Made by a program: the position numbers and the translations under genes. Below, piece after piece: positions 54,879-63,985 of a stretch of DNA of 64,000 nt. Below the pieces are notes generated by a model that saw only the letters and a list, made by a program, of their open reading frames with translations, searched no databases and was not told the DNA's origin. Numbering within the stretch: the stretch's first letter is position 1; each line of letters opens with the position of its first letter. The stretch comes from Paraburkholderia sp. ZP32-5 (GTDB taxonomy: Bacteria > Pseudomonadota > Gammaproteobacteria > Burkholderiales > Burkholderiaceae), in the NCBI RefSeq assembly GCF_021390495.1, contig NZ_JAJEJP010000003.1, positions 1,488,001 to 1,552,000 of the forward strand. The letters are read 5' to 3'.

Positions 54879-56126
54879 CTACAGCCCCATCTTTTCTTTG
54901 TAGTATTTGTAAAACGCGCGGATCATCACTTCCGTCACCATGTGATCCTGTTTCTGCACGTCCTTGCCGCCCATTTCCAGCACCGCCGCATGCGCGTCGG
55001 CATGATGCGCGCCTAGCTGCGACTCGCTCAGCACTTCGCCATCCTCCATCGCAACATATCCGGCGGGACCGTATAGATTGGCGTGGCGCACCCGCAAGCG
55101 CGTCATCTCGTCGTCATCGTCCTCATAGCCGAAATAGGTCCACTCGAGCTCGAACTTGTCGTGTCCTTTCGGAATCACGTGACGCATGCCGAATGTGTTG
55201 GCTTGCTGATGGATCACGACACTTGGGAAATGCTTGATGCCGATGATCTTGCCGTCCTCGAATTCGTGCCGCGGCGTGACGGTATCGCGATCGTTGAGGT
55301 CCAGCGCTTCCTTGAAGCGTGCGATCTGCGCGGCGTTCTCATCCGCCTTCTTGCCGACGTTGCGTGACGACATCAGGCTGTGGCCCGATCCGCACGGTTC
55401 GGACGTCGAATCCGTATCGGCGCGCCACAGACCGAACGTAATCAGGAACGAATGCAGCAGCGTTGCGTGATACGGATCCTTCAGGTTCTCGAAATAGAGC
55501 TTCCAGTTGCTGGGAATCAACTGGCGGTTATAACCGAGCAGCGTTAGCTTCTTGCCCGGAAATTGCCGGCGCAGTGCGTTCATCATGTCTTCGCCGGTAT
55601 AGGCTTCGAACGGCACCGGATCCTGCGAAAAATTCGCCCAGATAGTGCCGCCGAGGCGGTATACCGACAGCGAAGTCAGGCCATGTTCCGCATTGTCGAA
55701 GTCGGGCGGCATGCCGCCCTTCTTCAGCATGCCGCGCTTGAGCGGTACGCCCTGCAGCTTGCCGTCGAGCGCGAAGTTCCACTGATGGTACGGGCAGGTG
55801 AACGAGTCTTCCTTGCCCTTGTTCTTCCAGCACAGCCGCGCGCCGCGATGCGCGCAGCGGTTTTCCCAGACGTGAATCTGGTCGTTGTCACCGCGCACGA
55901 TGACCACCTGCCGTTCGCCGATATAGCTTCGCTTGTACGAACCCTTCTCGGGCACCTCGCATTCGAGTCCGATGTAATTCCACGTATTGCCGTAGAAGAA
56001 CGTTTCCAGCTCGCGCTGGTAGATGTCCGGGTCCGTGTAGACCCAGAAAGGCACGCGCGTCCAGCCTTCTTCTGGCCACTTGCGGCGCTTTTCCGGCATT
56101 GCGATCGTCGATACTGCCTGCTCCAT
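54879..56126 (-). CDS. Rieske oxygenase large subunit, salicylate-5-hydroxylase (NagG) type
   Basis: Alpha subunit of 415 aa. Rieske cluster ligands C91/H93 (CAHRG) and C111/H114 (CPYH) are followed by the mononuclear iron motif with bridging D217 and H220/H225 (NLKDPYHATLLH). RVPFWVYTDPDIYQRELE and GLECEVPE resemble NagG, which converts salicylate to gentisate. Substrate range of relatives includes anthranilate-like acids. The small-subunit gene is 19 bp upstream; ferredoxin and reductase genes are in the same cluster. Confidence 0.9.
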   Translation of the reverse strand: MEQAVSTIAMPEKRRKWPEEGWTRVPFWVYTDPDIYQRELETFFYGNTWNYIGLECEVPEKGSYKRSYIGERQVVIVRGDNDQIHVWENRCAHRGARLCWKNKGKEDSFTCPYHQWNFALDGKLQGVPLKRGMLKKGGMPPDFDNAEHGLTSLSVYRLGGTIWANFSQDPVPFEAYTGEDMMNALRRQFPGKKLTLLGYNRQLIPSNWKLYFENLKDPYHATLLHSFLITFGLWRADTDSTSEPCGSGHSLMSSRNVGKKADENAAQIARFKEALDLNDRDTVTPRHEFEDGKIIGIKHFPSVVIHQQANTFGMRHVIPKGHDKFELEWTYFGYEDDDDEMTRLRVRHANLYGPAGYVAMEDGEVLSESQLGAHHADAHAAVLEMGGKDVQKQDHMVTEVMIRAFYKYYKEKMGL

Positions 56127-56145
56127 GATCCTCTCCTCCCTGTTC

Positions 56146-56664
56146 TTAGACCGGCATGATCAGCGAACGCCTGATGTGGTGGTTGTCAAAAACCGCGAGC
56201 CGCTGCCGGAACTTCAGTTGCTCCCCCTCGCGAACCAGCACGTCCAGATACTGGCCGACGATGAACACGATGGGATCGGCATCGAGCATCGCCTCGGTAA
56301 CCATGAAATTCGTACGCACATGAATCGCGCCGTCCACGATCGCGGTGACACGCACACCGCTGATGAAATGCCGCCAGATACGCGGCACATACACCTGCGT
56401 CTCGCGCAGCGCGATGATCCGGTCGCGCACCATGGCAATCCCGTCGCAATAAATCGTCGCCTGTGGCAGGTTCTGCGAGTAGTTCTCCCGCGATACGACC
56501 TGATAGACGCAATCGTCGATGAAATACGACGGTAGGCGTTCGACTTCGTCGTCGTCGAGCAAGTCGGCAACGTCCTCATACAGGCGGCGAATTTCCGCTT
56601 CCAGCGCAAGAGTCTGTGGGTTGCGCGGCACGTCCGCCACGATCGGTGTAATCCGGTCTCTCAT
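56146..56664 (-). CDS. Rieske oxygenase small subunit (NagH-like)
   Basis: Beta subunit of 172 aa in the SnoaL-like ring-hydroxylating-beta fold. It carries ERLPSYFIDDCVYQVVSREN and RDRIIALRETQVYVPRIWRH, typical of salicylate 5-hydroxylase and terephthalate-type small subunits. It has no cofactor but assembles with the large subunit as a hexamer. It lies 6 bp after the cupin gene and 19 bp before the alpha subunit gene. Confidence 0.9.
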   Translation of the reverse strand: MRDRITPIVADVPRNPQTLALEAEIRRLYEDVADLLDDDEVERLPSYFIDDCVYQVVSRENYSQNLPQATIYCDGIAMVRDRIIALRETQVYVPRIWRHFISGVRVTAIVDGAIHVRTNFMVTEAMLDADPIVFIVGQYLDVLVREGEQLKFRQRLAVFDNHHIRRSLIMPV

Positions 56665-56670
56665 GTCCAG

Positions 56671-57765
56671 TTACTCCTGGATCTCTGACAGGTTGGTCTG
56701 GATGCCAAAATCCGTTCCCAGCTTCAGGATCGGCGACTTCAACGTCTCCTGCCACAACAGGGATTCGTTCGCGATGTGCAACGGATGATCCTGAACCGTC
56801 AGGACCGTGCAGCCCTGCTCGCGCGATGCGTGGTTGTGTATCGACCAGCCCGGCGCCGAGAAATGCAGGTCGCCCTCTTCCCACTCCGCTTTCTGTCCGT
56901 TGACGGAAGACCGGCCGTGCCCCCACATGATGTAGTTGATCGCGGCCGACGTATGGCGGTGTGGCCGGTCGACTTTGCCCGCGGGCAGTTTCGCGATGGT
57001 GGCGAAGAAGCTCGGCGACGTGCCGATTCGACGTTCCGTGGCCGGGTTGTACAGCACGTAAAGATGTCGCCCGGTGTAACCCAACTCCATGTTGTAGACG
57101 GTCTGCAGATGCGGCGAAACCTCCTTCCATGGCCAATGCAATGCCTTGGAATCCACTGTCTCGATGTCGACGAGCCACTCGTAGCCGAGTAGCTGCGCGC
57201 CTTCCGCACCGATCGGAATCGGCTTCGCCGCATCGCGGGCGCGATGCTGATCCGCCGCGGCGGCGACCGTTCCGGTCGAAGCGACGAGATCGGGAGCGTT
57301 GTCGACGAAGTGCACTTCGAGGCGTTCGAGTAGCGGCGCGTTGCTGTACGACAGGCGCACGAGCAGATCGTTGCCGTCGTTGCGCACCACCTGAGGACGC
57401 ATTGAAGGGGTGTTCCATACATCGAATTTTTCGATGCGGAATTCCTTGCTGCCGATCGTCACCACACCTGAACCCCGGATGCACATCTCGACGCCGCTCG
57501 AATTACGCACGACCGGCGTGCTCTCCTCGCCGGGCTTCAGCACCACGATCTGCACGTCAATGCCGGGCGCGAATGCGGGAATCGGCCCGCTATTCATCGG
57601 ATGGTTGACCGACGATGCACGACGGCCGTCGGCCGGACGGTCGATCGACGCAAGGCGCTCGATCTCTGCTTCGATCTGCGCGCGGCGCAGCACGACCGTC
57701 GGCCAGAACGCCTGCTCACGGGCCGGCTTTCCGCTGACATCAACAAGAGTGATTGGATTGTTCAT
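56671..57765 (-). CDS. Gentisate-1,2-dioxygenase-like bicupin
   Basis: Ring-cleaving cupin of 364 aa with two cupin halves. The C-terminal half carries the metal ligands: H269 and H271 in RPHRHTSAAINYIMWG and H310/H312 in WSIHNH. The N-terminal half (LKPGEESTPVVRNSSG, residues 76-91) lacks HxH, whereas classical gentisate dioxygenase is usually described with iron in the N-terminal half. Cleavage of gentisate or a 5-hydroxy/5-amino-substituted salicylate is predicted. ATG 57765 has AAGGAGA upstream. Confidence 0.8.
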   Translation of the reverse strand: MNNPITLVDVSGKPAREQAFWPTVVLRRAQIEAEIERLASIDRPADGRRASSVNHPMNSGPIPAFAPGIDVQIVVLKPGEESTPVVRNSSGVEMCIRGSGVVTIGSKEFRIEKFDVWNTPSMRPQVVRNDGNDLLVRLSYSNAPLLERLEVHFVDNAPDLVASTGTVAAAADQHRARDAAKPIPIGAEGAQLLGYEWLVDIETVDSKALHWPWKEVSPHLQTVYNMELGYTGRHLYVLYNPATERRIGTSPSFFATIAKLPAGKVDRPHRHTSAAINYIMWGHGRSSVNGQKAEWEEGDLHFSAPGWSIHNHASREQGCTVLTVQDHPLHIANESLLWQETLKSPILKLGTDFGIQTNLSEIQE

Positions 57766-57804
57766 TTGTGTCTCCTTCAAATTAATCGTGCCAAACCTTA
57801 GCCT

Positions 57805-58803
57805 TCAACTTGCCCAGCGAATCTCGGACTTTGGCATCAGGGGAATACTTCTGCCGCGTCCCGCCTGCACCGCACGTTGGTAAGCCAGGATAGCGACCGT
57901 CAGATCAGAGATTCCCATGCCCATCGATTTGAACAGCGTGACATCGCAATCGGCACCCGCTTTCTCCTGATTCGCGACGACCTTGCCGAGCGGACGCACA
58001 CGATCCCATTGCCCCGCGCCGTGGCCCTTGTCGAAATAGTCGATCAGTTCGCGTGACGCCTTTTGCGCGTTCGACACGTCATCGACCACGATGAAGCCGA
58101 TCCGCTCGAACAGCGCCTGCTCGAATTCGGCCGAGTGCGGCAAAATCGCGCCAACCGCGTTCAGATGCGCGCCGCGCTGAAGCATCGGTGCCTTCAGGAA
58201 CGGAGCATTGGCCCGCGTGACGGTGGTGACGAGCGGAGCGCCTTCGAGTGCGTGCTCCAGCGAGTCCGCTTCGATTACTTCGATCGGGAACTGCTCGGTG
58301 ATGGACGCGCAGAACGCACGGCGCTTTTCGGGCGTAGGACTCCAGATACGAATCCGTTCCAGCGGCCTGACGATATTCACCGCGGCAACCTGGGCCAGTG
58401 CCTGACGTCCGGTGCCGATCATCGCCATGTCGTTGGTGCCCGGACGTGCCACCCATTTCGTGCCAAGCGCCGTCATCGCCGACGTGCGCAACTGTCCCAG
58501 GCAGTTCGCTTCGATCATCGCCAGCAGACTGCCGGCTTTCGAATCGAACAGCACGAATACGGCCTTCGCGCCGTCCGGCGTGTTGATCCAGTTCTTGTAG
58601 CCGCAAAAGCCGGCGCTCGTCATCGCCGATCCCAGCGAATGCATGGACGATGCGTCACCGAAACTGCCCAGCGCCTTCGGAATATTGAAAGCGGAGTCTT
58701 CGCCGAGTTGGCGCACACCGTCTTCAAGTGCGAAAACGGCATCTTTAAGGCTGACGAGCGATGTCACGTCCTCTTCGCTCAACCAGATGGCTTGCTGAGT
58801 CAT
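57805..58803 (-). CDS. Ornithine-cyclodeaminase/mu-crystallin family protein
   Basis: NAD(P)-binding protein of 332 aa. GCGXGR-like loop IGTGRQALAQVAAVN, KNWINTPDGAKAVFVLFDSKAG and VDDVSNAQKASRELIDYF define the family, whose members act as cyclodeaminases, ketimine reductases, alanine dehydrogenases or lysine-type decarboxylating enzymes. A cyclodeaminase has no obvious place in salicylate catabolism, so it suggests an imine- or amine-bearing intermediate. It is 18 bp from the FAH gene and 39 bp from the cupin gene. Confidence 0.85.
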   Translation of the reverse strand: MTQQAIWLSEEDVTSLVSLKDAVFALEDGVRQLGEDSAFNIPKALGSFGDASSMHSLGSAMTSAGFCGYKNWINTPDGAKAVFVLFDSKAGSLLAMIEANCLGQLRTSAMTALGTKWVARPGTNDMAMIGTGRQALAQVAAVNIVRPLERIRIWSPTPEKRRAFCASITEQFPIEVIEADSLEHALEGAPLVTTVTRANAPFLKAPMLQRGAHLNAVGAILPHSAEFEQALFERIGFIVVDDVSNAQKASRELIDYFDKGHGAGQWDRVRPLGKVVANQEKAGADCDVTLFKSMGMGISDLTVAILAYQRAVQAGRGRSIPLMPKSEIRWAS

Positions 58804-58821
58804 TCCTGCTCCCACTATGTT

Positions 58822-59682
58822 TTAAAGGTCGTCCCGAACGGGATTGCGCAGCGTGCCGAGCCCGCTGATCTCCACTTCGAAGACGTCGCCATTGCGCAAG
58901 AAACGTGGAGGCTTTCTACTCATGCCGACACCGGCGGGCGTACCGGTGGCGATCACGTCGCCAGGTAGCAGTTCCGTGAATGTCGTGACATAGGCAATGA
59001 TCTGCGCGACGCCAAAGATCAGGTCCGCGCAGCTTCCGTTCTGTACGATCTCGCCGTTAAGACGCCCGATAATCGACATCTGTTCAGGAGAAGGCGCCTC
59101 ATCGGGCGTGACGAGCCACGGCCCGAACGCGCCGGACTTCACGAAGTTCTTGCCGGCGGTGGCCTGGGCGGAATGCCTCTGCCAGTCACGCACCGAATTT
59201 TCCGCAAGGCACGCATAGCCCGCGACGTATTGCAACGCATCGGCCTCGGCGATGCGACGCGCCCGACGTCCGATCACGACTGCGAGTTCGGCCTCGTAAT
59301 CGAACTGTTCCGACACGATCGGCCGCAACACCGGTTCGCCCTGCGATGCGAGCGACGACGCGAAACGGACGAATACCGACGGCTTCGAAGGAACCGCGAG
59401 ATTCGCCTCGGCCGCATGCGCGTGGTAGTTCAGCCCCACGCACATGATCTTGTCCGGATCCGGAATTGGCGTGAGGAGCGTCACCTCGCGCAATGTGGGG
59501 CCGCCGGCGCCCTGCAAGCCTTGCAGGCGGGCGGCAATACCGGCCACGCCGTCGATCGTTAGCGCGTCGCGCAAAGTAGGCGCAGCGGCTGTGGCGAGAT
59601 CGACGATCCTGTTGTCGATCAGCGCACCATAGGACCGGCGTGCGCCGCCCTTGCGTTGGTCGAGAAAGCTGACCAGCTTCAT
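58822..59682 (-). CDS. Fumarylacetoacetate-hydrolase-family enzyme
   Basis: FAH-family hydrolase of 286 aa with the domain signature MCVGLNYHAHAAEANL, the metal site PVSEQFDYEAELAVVIG (Glu pair) and GTPAGVGMSRKPPRFL. Related enzymes hydrolyse fumarylpyruvate (gentisate pathway) or ring-cleavage products with a 2,4-dioxo acid, giving pyruvate. No maleylpyruvate isomerase gene was seen in the window. Adjacent to the cyclodeaminase-family gene. Confidence 0.87.
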   Translation of the reverse strand: MKLVSFLDQRKGGARRSYGALIDNRIVDLATAAAPTLRDALTIDGVAGIAARLQGLQGAGGPTLREVTLLTPIPDPDKIMCVGLNYHAHAAEANLAVPSKPSVFVRFASSLASQGEPVLRPIVSEQFDYEAELAVVIGRRARRIAEADALQYVAGYACLAENSVRDWQRHSAQATAGKNFVKSGAFGPWLVTPDEAPSPEQMSIIGRLNGEIVQNGSCADLIFGVAQIIAYVTTFTELLPGDVIATGTPAGVGMSRKPPRFLRNGDVFEVEISGLGTLRNPVRDDL

Positions 59683-59801
59683 TCCTGTCTCCGTGTGGGT
59701 GCGCGGGGTTGATCTTCCCGCTCTGCTGTTGTGATGTACTGTGCGCCGCCCCGCGCGCTACCGCAATGCCGGACGTGGAACAGCATTCTTTCCTCGCCCG
59801 A

Positions 59802-60125
59802 TCAACTGGCAGCCGCGAGCCGCACCAGTACGCGATCGCCCTCCAGCCTCGCCGGGTAAATCCGGATGTCGGCGGTGAGCGGCGCACACGTCGCGCGGCC
59901 CGTGCGCACATCGAAACGTCCCTGGTGCAACGGGCATTCGATCTCATGGCCTTCGAGGTATCCGTCGCACAGGCGAGCCTCGCCGTGCGTACAAACGTTA
60001 TCGGTTGCGTAGACCTCGCCGTCGACGCGATAGACCGCGATTTCGCGGCCATCGATCGCGACGGCATGTGGGGCGTCTTCAGGAATCAGATCGATATTGC
60101 AAACGTCCGCCCATTGCTCATTCAT
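59802..60125 (-). CDS. Rieske ferredoxin
   Basis: Small Rieske [2Fe-2S] ferredoxin of 107 aa. Cluster ligands C45/H47 (CTHGEA) and C64/H67 (CPLHQG) are in place. It carries electrons from the FAD reductase at 62759 to the oxygenase at 54879-56664. GAGAGGGAG sequence upstream serves as ribosome site. Confidence 0.92.
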   Translation of the reverse strand: MNEQWADVCNIDLIPEDAPHAVAIDGREIAVYRVDGEVYATDNVCTHGEARLCDGYLEGHEIECPLHQGRFDVRTGRATCAPLTADIRIYPARLEGDRVLVRLAAAS

Positions 60126-60293
60126 GAGCTATCTCCCTCTCTTGCAGATGAGTTCCAAATACGACTTAACGACGTAGTCAGAATGCGCCAGGGCGCGGCA
60201 CCGTACAAGACGCGCGGCGGAACAGGAACTGTTCCCCGCGGTATGAAAACGCGGGAAGAGGATCAGGAGGCGGAGAGAGGCTTCGGCGTAGAC

Positions 60294-61235
60294 TTAGTGC
60301 ATGTGTGCGAAACAGCCGCGCAGAAATTCGACTGCGGCCCGCAACTTGGCGGACGCGTCGCTGCGTTGCAACAGCACGGCGTAAACAGCGCGATTATCGA
60401 TACTGTTGCCGGGCAACACTTCGACGAGATCGCCCGATTTGATGTCGTGAGCAACCATCCAGCGCGGCGCCATCATGATGCCGAGACCGGCCAGGCACAC
60501 GAGACGAAGCGCCGGGCCGCTATCGGACGTGAAATTGCCTTTGACGTGGATATAGTCGATGCCGCCGTCACGCTTTACAGGCCAACGCAATGTCGATCCG
60601 CGCGTAATGAGGCAGTTGTGATCCATCAGATCTTCCGGCATTCCCGGCACGCCGTGGCTTTTCAGATAGGCGGGGGCGGCGACGAAAACCCGGCTATAGG
60701 GCGCGAGTTTGATGGCGACAAGGCCCGGATCGATGGTATCGGCAATGCGCACCGCGATATCGATACGGGCTTCATACAGATCCAGCTTTTCGGCCGCGAA
60801 AATGATGTCGAGCGACAACAGCGGATTCTGCTGCAGAAAGGTAGGCAGACGCGGAGCAATGATTTCTCCGCCCAGCATGGCCGGCGCGGTGATTCGCAGA
60901 TGCCCCGTTGCCTGGTTCTGCATGGAGGACATTTCCTCGACAGCGTGGTCCAGCTCGAGCAACGCACGCATTGCATGGTCGTAAAGCAGTTGACCGACTT
61001 CAGTGACGACGAGCCGTCGGGTGTTACGGTTCAGCAGCCGCTGTCCAAGCTTGCCTTCAAGCCCGGCAATCCGCTTGCTTACCATCGCGGGGGTGGCCCC
61101 CATTCGGCGCGCGACTTCGGAGAAATTTCCGATCTCCACGGTACGCACGAAAATACGCAGGGTATTGAGATCTTCGAATACACCTGCAATTTCCGACCCC
61201 GATTGCGTCAACCACGACACGCCGCTCCCCATCAT
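60294..61235 (-). CDS. LysR-family regulator of the Rieske cluster
   Basis: LysR-type regulator of 313 aa (start uncertain: ATG 61235 or 61232 with GGAGGG directly before, or GTG 61253). The winged helix is near residues 20-75 (FSEVARRMGATPAMVSKRI) and the effector domain follows (GHLRITAPAMLGGEIIAPRL), of the CrgA/Dsd-like subgroup. Unusually it is transcribed in the same direction as the catabolic genes on both sides, which it probably controls. Confidence 0.85.
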   Translation of the reverse strand: MMGSGVSWLTQSGSEIAGVFEDLNTLRIFVRTVEIGNFSEVARRMGATPAMVSKRIAGLEGKLGQRLLNRNTRRLVVTEVGQLLYDHAMRALLELDHAVEEMSSMQNQATGHLRITAPAMLGGEIIAPRLPTFLQQNPLLSLDIIFAAEKLDLYEARIDIAVRIADTIDPGLVAIKLAPYSRVFVAAPAYLKSHGVPGMPEDLMDHNCLITRGSTLRWPVKRDGGIDYIHVKGNFTSDSGPALRLVCLAGLGIMMAPRWMVAHDIKSGDLVEVLPGNSIDNRAVYAVLLQRSDASAKLRAAVEFLRGCFAHMH

Positions 61236-61448
61236 CCCTCCGATACATTGCACCGGTTACACCCAGGAATCACGCCTGCTTCGCTCGATCTTCGGGTGAG
61301 ATCCAAACTGAAGCCACGCGAGAACGCCTGAACAAAATGTTAACACGGGTAGTGCATCGGAAAACGACTCTCCGGCCTCGGGAAAACACTGGCACATTCC
61401 ACTACGATTTCAAGCAAACGCCGCGGTGCGAGCGCCGTGAGACGGCAA

Positions 61449-62252
61449 CTAGCCAAAACAGCAGGACACCGTGCCGAGCGGCCCGTAGTCGACATTCAGT
61501 ACGTCGCCCTTCCTGGCGAATATGGGGCGCGTAAATGAACCACCCAGAATCACCTGGTCTTTCTGCAGACCCACATCGTGCTCGGACAGCTTGTTGGCAA
61601 GCCACACCACGCCATTGGCGGGATGATTGAGCACGCCAGCCGCCACCCCGGTCTCTTCGATGACGGCATTGCGCGACAGTATCGCGCTCACCCAACGCAA
61701 ATCGATGTCCCCGACCCTCACCGGACGGCCGCCCATGACGACACCCGCATTCGCGGCATTGTCGGCGATGGTGTCGAAAACCTTGCGCGTCCTGCCGGTG
61801 TCGGGATCGACCATCTGCGAACGCGAGTCGATGATCTCCAGCGCGGGTGTTACGTATCGGACCGCGTCCAGCACATCGAACAGCGTGACCTCGGGCCCCT
61901 TGAGCGGCCGGTCCATGATGAATGCCAACTCCACTTCGATGCGGGGTGCGATAAAGCGCTCGGTTGGAATGGTAGCGCCGTCGGCGAAAAACATGTCTTC
62001 GAGCAGCGCGCCGTAATCCGGTTCATCGATGCCGACCGCCATCTGCATCGCTCGTGAAGTTAAGCCGATCTTGTGGCCTTTCAGACGGTTACCGCCGTCG
62101 ATCTTCTTTTGTACCCAGCTGCGCTGGATCGCGTAGGCATCCGCGATCGTGATGTGGGGATGGCGCAGCGAAATCTGCCTGATCTGCTCGCGGGTCTTTT
62201 CAGCCTCGTAGAATTCCCGCGCGAGTGATTCGATGACGTTGGTGGATAGCAT
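61449..62252 (-). CDS. 2-oxo-hept-4-ene-1,7-dioate hydratase-like (HpaH type)
   Basis: FAH-fold hydratase of 267 aa, the same length as E. coli HpaH. Recognised from ADAYAIQRSWVQKKI, KGHKIGLTSRAMQ, the metal-binding PRIEVELAFIMDRPL, and ILGGSFTRPIF. HpaH adds water to 2-oxohept-4-ene-1,7-dioate in homoprotocatechuate catabolism; relatives hydrate 2-hydroxypentadienoate. No other hpa gene is nearby, so it probably hydrates an analogous oxo-dienoate from this cluster. Confidence 0.87.
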   Translation of the reverse strand: MLSTNVIESLAREFYEAEKTREQIRQISLRHPHITIADAYAIQRSWVQKKIDGGNRLKGHKIGLTSRAMQMAVGIDEPDYGALLEDMFFADGATIPTERFIAPRIEVELAFIMDRPLKGPEVTLFDVLDAVRYVTPALEIIDSRSQMVDPDTGRTRKVFDTIADNAANAGVVMGGRPVRVGDIDLRWVSAILSRNAVIEETGVAAGVLNHPANGVVWLANKLSEHDVGLQKDQVILGGSFTRPIFARKGDVLNVDYGPLGTVSCCFG

Positions 62253-62282
62253 GATGTGTCGTCAAGTGATGAATACGTGCGC

Positions 62283-62690
62283 CTAGCCGGCGAGCAGCCG
62301 CTGGCTGGATTTGTACTGGATGCGCCACTGACCGTCCTCCAGTACGAGGTCGTCGGTGCTATCGAGCACACCCGCCATCTGCGTCGGGCTGTTCTGGCCA
62401 TCCGCGGATACGGCATGTTCGAAAGCGGTAACGTAGTAGCGCAGCCGCGCGGTCGTGTCAGTCGCTTCCGCGAGCCGCAGATTGGTGATGAGGTGTGCGG
62501 TACGGCGGCTCGCGTCGCGCTTCTCGAGCACTGCGAGAACAGCTTCGGGCCCCACGAGTTCCGTTCCCTGGCGTCGCCAGATACCCTCGCGCGCCATGAA
62601 TTGCGCGGTGGCCGCGTGGTTTCGCGTGTCGAGTCCGTGGAAGAACTCGAATACGACCGCAGCCAGCGTATCGAGATTGTGTTGGTTCAT
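62283..62690 (-). CDS. SnoaL/NTF2-like small protein
   Basis: A 135-aa protein of the NTF2-like superfamily (SnoaL_4-type), seen from FFHGLDTRNHAATAQFMAREG, IWRRQGTEL and WRIQYKSSQRLLAG. The cone-shaped fold is shared with oxygenase beta subunits and with small isomerases; the specific reaction is unknown. It is 30 bp before the HpaH-like gene and probably an accessory isomerase or hydrolase of the pathway. Confidence 0.8.
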   Translation of the reverse strand: MNQHNLDTLAAVVFEFFHGLDTRNHAATAQFMAREGIWRRQGTELVGPEAVLAVLEKRDASRRTAHLITNLRLAEATDTTARLRYYVTAFEHAVSADGQNSPTQMAGVLDSTDDLVLEDGQWRIQYKSSQRLLAG

Positions 62691-62758
62691 TCTGGATGGT
62701 CCTTAAGGCGGCAATGTGCAAGCGGATGAGTATTGACACGCGGTGAAATGGTCGTGGC

Positions 62759-63985
62759 TTATACAGCCGTATCGGACAGTTTGACGGCGGCGTCCGCGAA
62801 ACGCGCCCGGTCGATTCGCGCGCCAGCGCCTACGAACTGACGCAATTGCCGGAATTCACGCGGAGAACCGATACAGATTGCGCTGGTCAAGCGAGCGTCG
62901 GCATCCAGTTCGGCGATCGCAACGCCGCCAGCCGCCGCTTGACGGACCACGATCTCGGCAACTGGCCCGCAATGGCCCGCGATCTGCACCATCCTGTCGT
63001 ATTGCTGCGACCAGAAGTAAGGCACCGGCCGATAGTCCACGTCCTGCCCCAGCATCGCGCGCGCGGCGGCGATGCCTTGATCCTGCGCGTTCTGCCACGA
63101 TTCGAGCCGCAGCAGCGTGCCGTCGTCCGTTCGCAGCGCGGTGACGTCGCCGGCGGCGAAGATCGACGCATCCGATGTGCGGCACTGCCGATCCACGACG
63201 ATGCCGCGATCGCAGACGAGGTCCGCGGCGCGCGCCAGCTCGTCATTCGGCACGAGTCCGATTCCCACCACGACGAGGTCGACGTCTAAGCTCGCGCCAT
63301 CCATGAAGCGCGCGCGGCAACCACTTTCGCCCGCTTCGTCGAGCGCGACAATCTGTGTGCCGAGCCGCACGTCGACGCCGCGTTCTAGATGTAACGCAGC
63401 GAGATAGTCCGACAGGTGCGAAGAACCGGTGCGCGCGCACAACTGCTTGCCGACCTCCACCAGCGTCACCTCGCATTGCACCGCACGCGCCGCTGCGGCC
63501 ACTTCCAGTCCGATCCAACCGCCGCCCACCACGAGCACGCGCGCGCCGGGCCGCAGTGCCGCGCGCAACTGCGTGGCGTCTTCGATCGTGCGCAAGACCT
63601 GCACGCAGCGCGCATCGATGCCGTCGATCGCCGGCAGACGCGCGCTCCCGCCGGTGCTCAATAGCAACCTGTCGTAATCGATCACACTGTCGTCAGCGAG
63701 CCGAACGATGCGTTGCCGCCGATCGATGCGCGCACAGCGTGCACCCGCCAGCCATTCGATATCCTGGCGCTTCAGTTCTTCCTGCGTCAAAAGGAATGGC
63801 AATGCCGGAGCCACCGGTTGCAGTTGCTCCTTTGACAAAGGCGGACGCTCGTAGGGCGGCACGGCTTCATCGCCGATCAACACGATGCGACCTGTGAAAC
63901 CTTCGGAACGAAGCGTGCGCGCGGCCCAGCCGCCGGCCTGCCCCGCGCCGACGATGACCGCGCTGCCGGTTAGTTCTGCTCCCAT
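62759..63985 (-). CDS. FAD-dependent ferredoxin reductase (BphA4/NagAa-like)
   Basis: Class III ferredoxin reductase of 408 aa that passes electrons from NAD(P)H to the Rieske ferredoxin. Motifs are the FAD loop IVGAGQAGGWAARTL, the BphA4-type YERPPLSKEQL, the NAD loop VVGGGWIGLEVAAAA and IFAAGDVTALR. Its frame starts at ATG 63985 and is complete; upstream sequence is cut by the window end. It is the first gene of the minus-strand Rieske cluster in view. Confidence 0.92.
   Translation of the reverse strand: MGAELTGSAVIVGAGQAGGWAARTLRSEGFTGRIVLIGDEAVPPYERPPLSKEQLQPVAPALPFLLTQEELKRQDIEWLAGARCARIDRRQRIVRLADDSVIDYDRLLLSTGGSARLPAIDGIDARCVQVLRTIEDATQLRAALRPGARVLVVGGGWIGLEVAAAARAVQCEVTLVEVGKQLCARTGSSHLSDYLAALHLERGVDVRLGTQIVALDEAGESGCRARFMDGASLDVDLVVVGIGLVPNDELARAADLVCDRGIVVDRQCRTSDASIFAAGDVTALRTDDGTLLRLESWQNAQDQGIAAARAMLGQDVDYRPVPYFWSQQYDRMVQIAGHCGPVAEIVVRQAAAGGVAIAELDADARLTSAICIGSPREFRQLRQFVGAGARIDRARFADAAVKLSDTAV

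Noticed and set aside
59709..61331. 540-aa plus-strand frame across the ferredoxin and LysR genes
   Set aside because: Covers two well-supported minus-strand genes and shows no family signature.
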